5,163 bases of DNA. Origin: an uncultured Syntrophobacteraceae bacterium (lineage in GTDB: Bacteria > Desulfobacterota > Syntrophobacteria > Syntrophobacterales > Syntrophobacteraceae). Under the pieces are notes generated by a model, which was not told where the DNA came from, did no database searches, and saw only the letters and a list, made by a program, of their open reading frames with translations. The position numbers and the translations under genes were made by a program. Positions 4,906 to 5,163 of the stretch are shown one piece after another. Within the stretch, counting starts at the first letter, position 1; every line of letters begins with the position of its first letter. The stretch lies in NCBI GenBank assembly GCA_937889795.1, contig CALBZH010000654.1:1-5163 (forward strand). Direction: 5' to 3'.

Positions 4906-5163
4906 CTACTTCTTCGAGCCAGCCTTGCCGGCCTTACGAATGATGAACTCGCCCGCATAGCGCACTCCCTTGCCCTTGTAGGGCTCGGGCGGACGATAGC
5001 CGCGGATGTTTGCGGCAAGCTGACCCACAACCTGCTTGTCGGCACCCTTGATTAGGATCTTCGTCGGTCCGTCGGTCAGGATCTCCACGCCTTCAGGCGG
5101 TTCAACCTGGATCGGGTGAGAATAACCGAGGCTGAGAACCAGGGTTTTCCCCTGCATCTGTGC
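4906..5163 (-). CDS. rplF: 50S ribosomal protein L6 (C-terminal half, runs off window)
   Basis: L6 lies near the sarcin-ricin loop of 23S rRNA and the factor-binding site. The open frame runs from the window edge (reading [17 protein letters not shown]) to TAG at 4906. It shows 85 of the roughly 175-180 residues, essentially the second of the two repeated L6 domains. Hallmarks are LSLGYSHPI, the [20 protein letters not shown] segment and [11 protein letters not shown] near the C-terminus. The basic tail ends KAGKAGSKK. An internal ATG at 5157 is not the start, because the frame and the homology continue upstream of it. The preceding spc genes (rpsH, rpsN, rplE) would be expected beyond base 5163; that is inference from the conserved order. 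Confidence 0.97.
   Translation of the reverse strand, partial: AQMQGKTLVLSLGYSHPIQVEPPEGVEILTDGPTKILIKGADKQVVGQLAANIRGYRPPEPYKGKGVRYAGEFIIRKAGKAGSKK

Noticed and set aside
4255..5055. 266-codon plus-strand frame antisense to rpsE, rplR, rplF
   Set aside because: A shadow ORF over three secure ribosomal-protein genes; long antisense frames are common opposite G+C-biased third positions.

Overview
This window is one densely packed ribosomal-protein/translocon gene cluster, the downstream half of the spc operon running into the start of the alpha operon. Every supported gene lies on the minus strand, so transcription runs from base 5163 towards base 1. In transcription order the genes are rplF (3' half only), rplR, rpsE, rpmD, rplO, secY, adk, map, infA, rpmJ and rpsM (5' end only). 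The identifications rest on strong, full-length family motifs. I see no tRNA, rRNA, CRISPR array, mobile element or convincing intrinsic terminator.

The source is a bacterium with fairly G+C-rich DNA. The order secY-adk-map-infA-rpmJ-rpsM and the adenylate kinase with a four-cysteine LID are common in Gram-positives, Synergistota, Deltaproteobacteria-type lineages and thermophilic phyla. They differ from the E. coli arrangement, where adk and map lie elsewhere. The SecY N-terminal half and the IF-1 sequence look Firmicutes/Synergistota-like to me, but this placement is a low-confidence impression.

Region by region: bases 5163-3341 encode ribosomal proteins L6, L18, S5, L30 and L15, separated by only 11-15 bases. 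Bases 3340-618 encode the SecY translocon channel, adenylate kinase and methionine aminopeptidase. secY starts directly on the rplO stop, and map overlaps adk by 4 bases. Bases 617-245 hold a short map-infA spacer (with a doubtful 31-codon ORF), infA, and a 66-base infA-rpmJ spacer, after which rpmJ and rpsM follow. The cluster couples ribosome assembly (L6, L18, S5, L30, L15, L36, S13), initiation (IF-1), N-terminal Met removal (Map), membrane insertion/export (SecY) and adenine-nucleotide balance (Adk).

Nothing here amounts to an undescribed system. The items most worth a second look are: a consensus -35 hexamer with an AT-rich -10-like stretch inside the 3' end of infA, upstream of a hairpin-bearing leader for rpmJ-rpsM; a recurring fusion of the UAG stop codon with the next gene's Shine-Dalgarno sequence, with no TAA stop among ten genes; the poorly spaced infA ribosome-binding site; and a four-residue tail on L36 that carries the rpsM Shine-Dalgarno.
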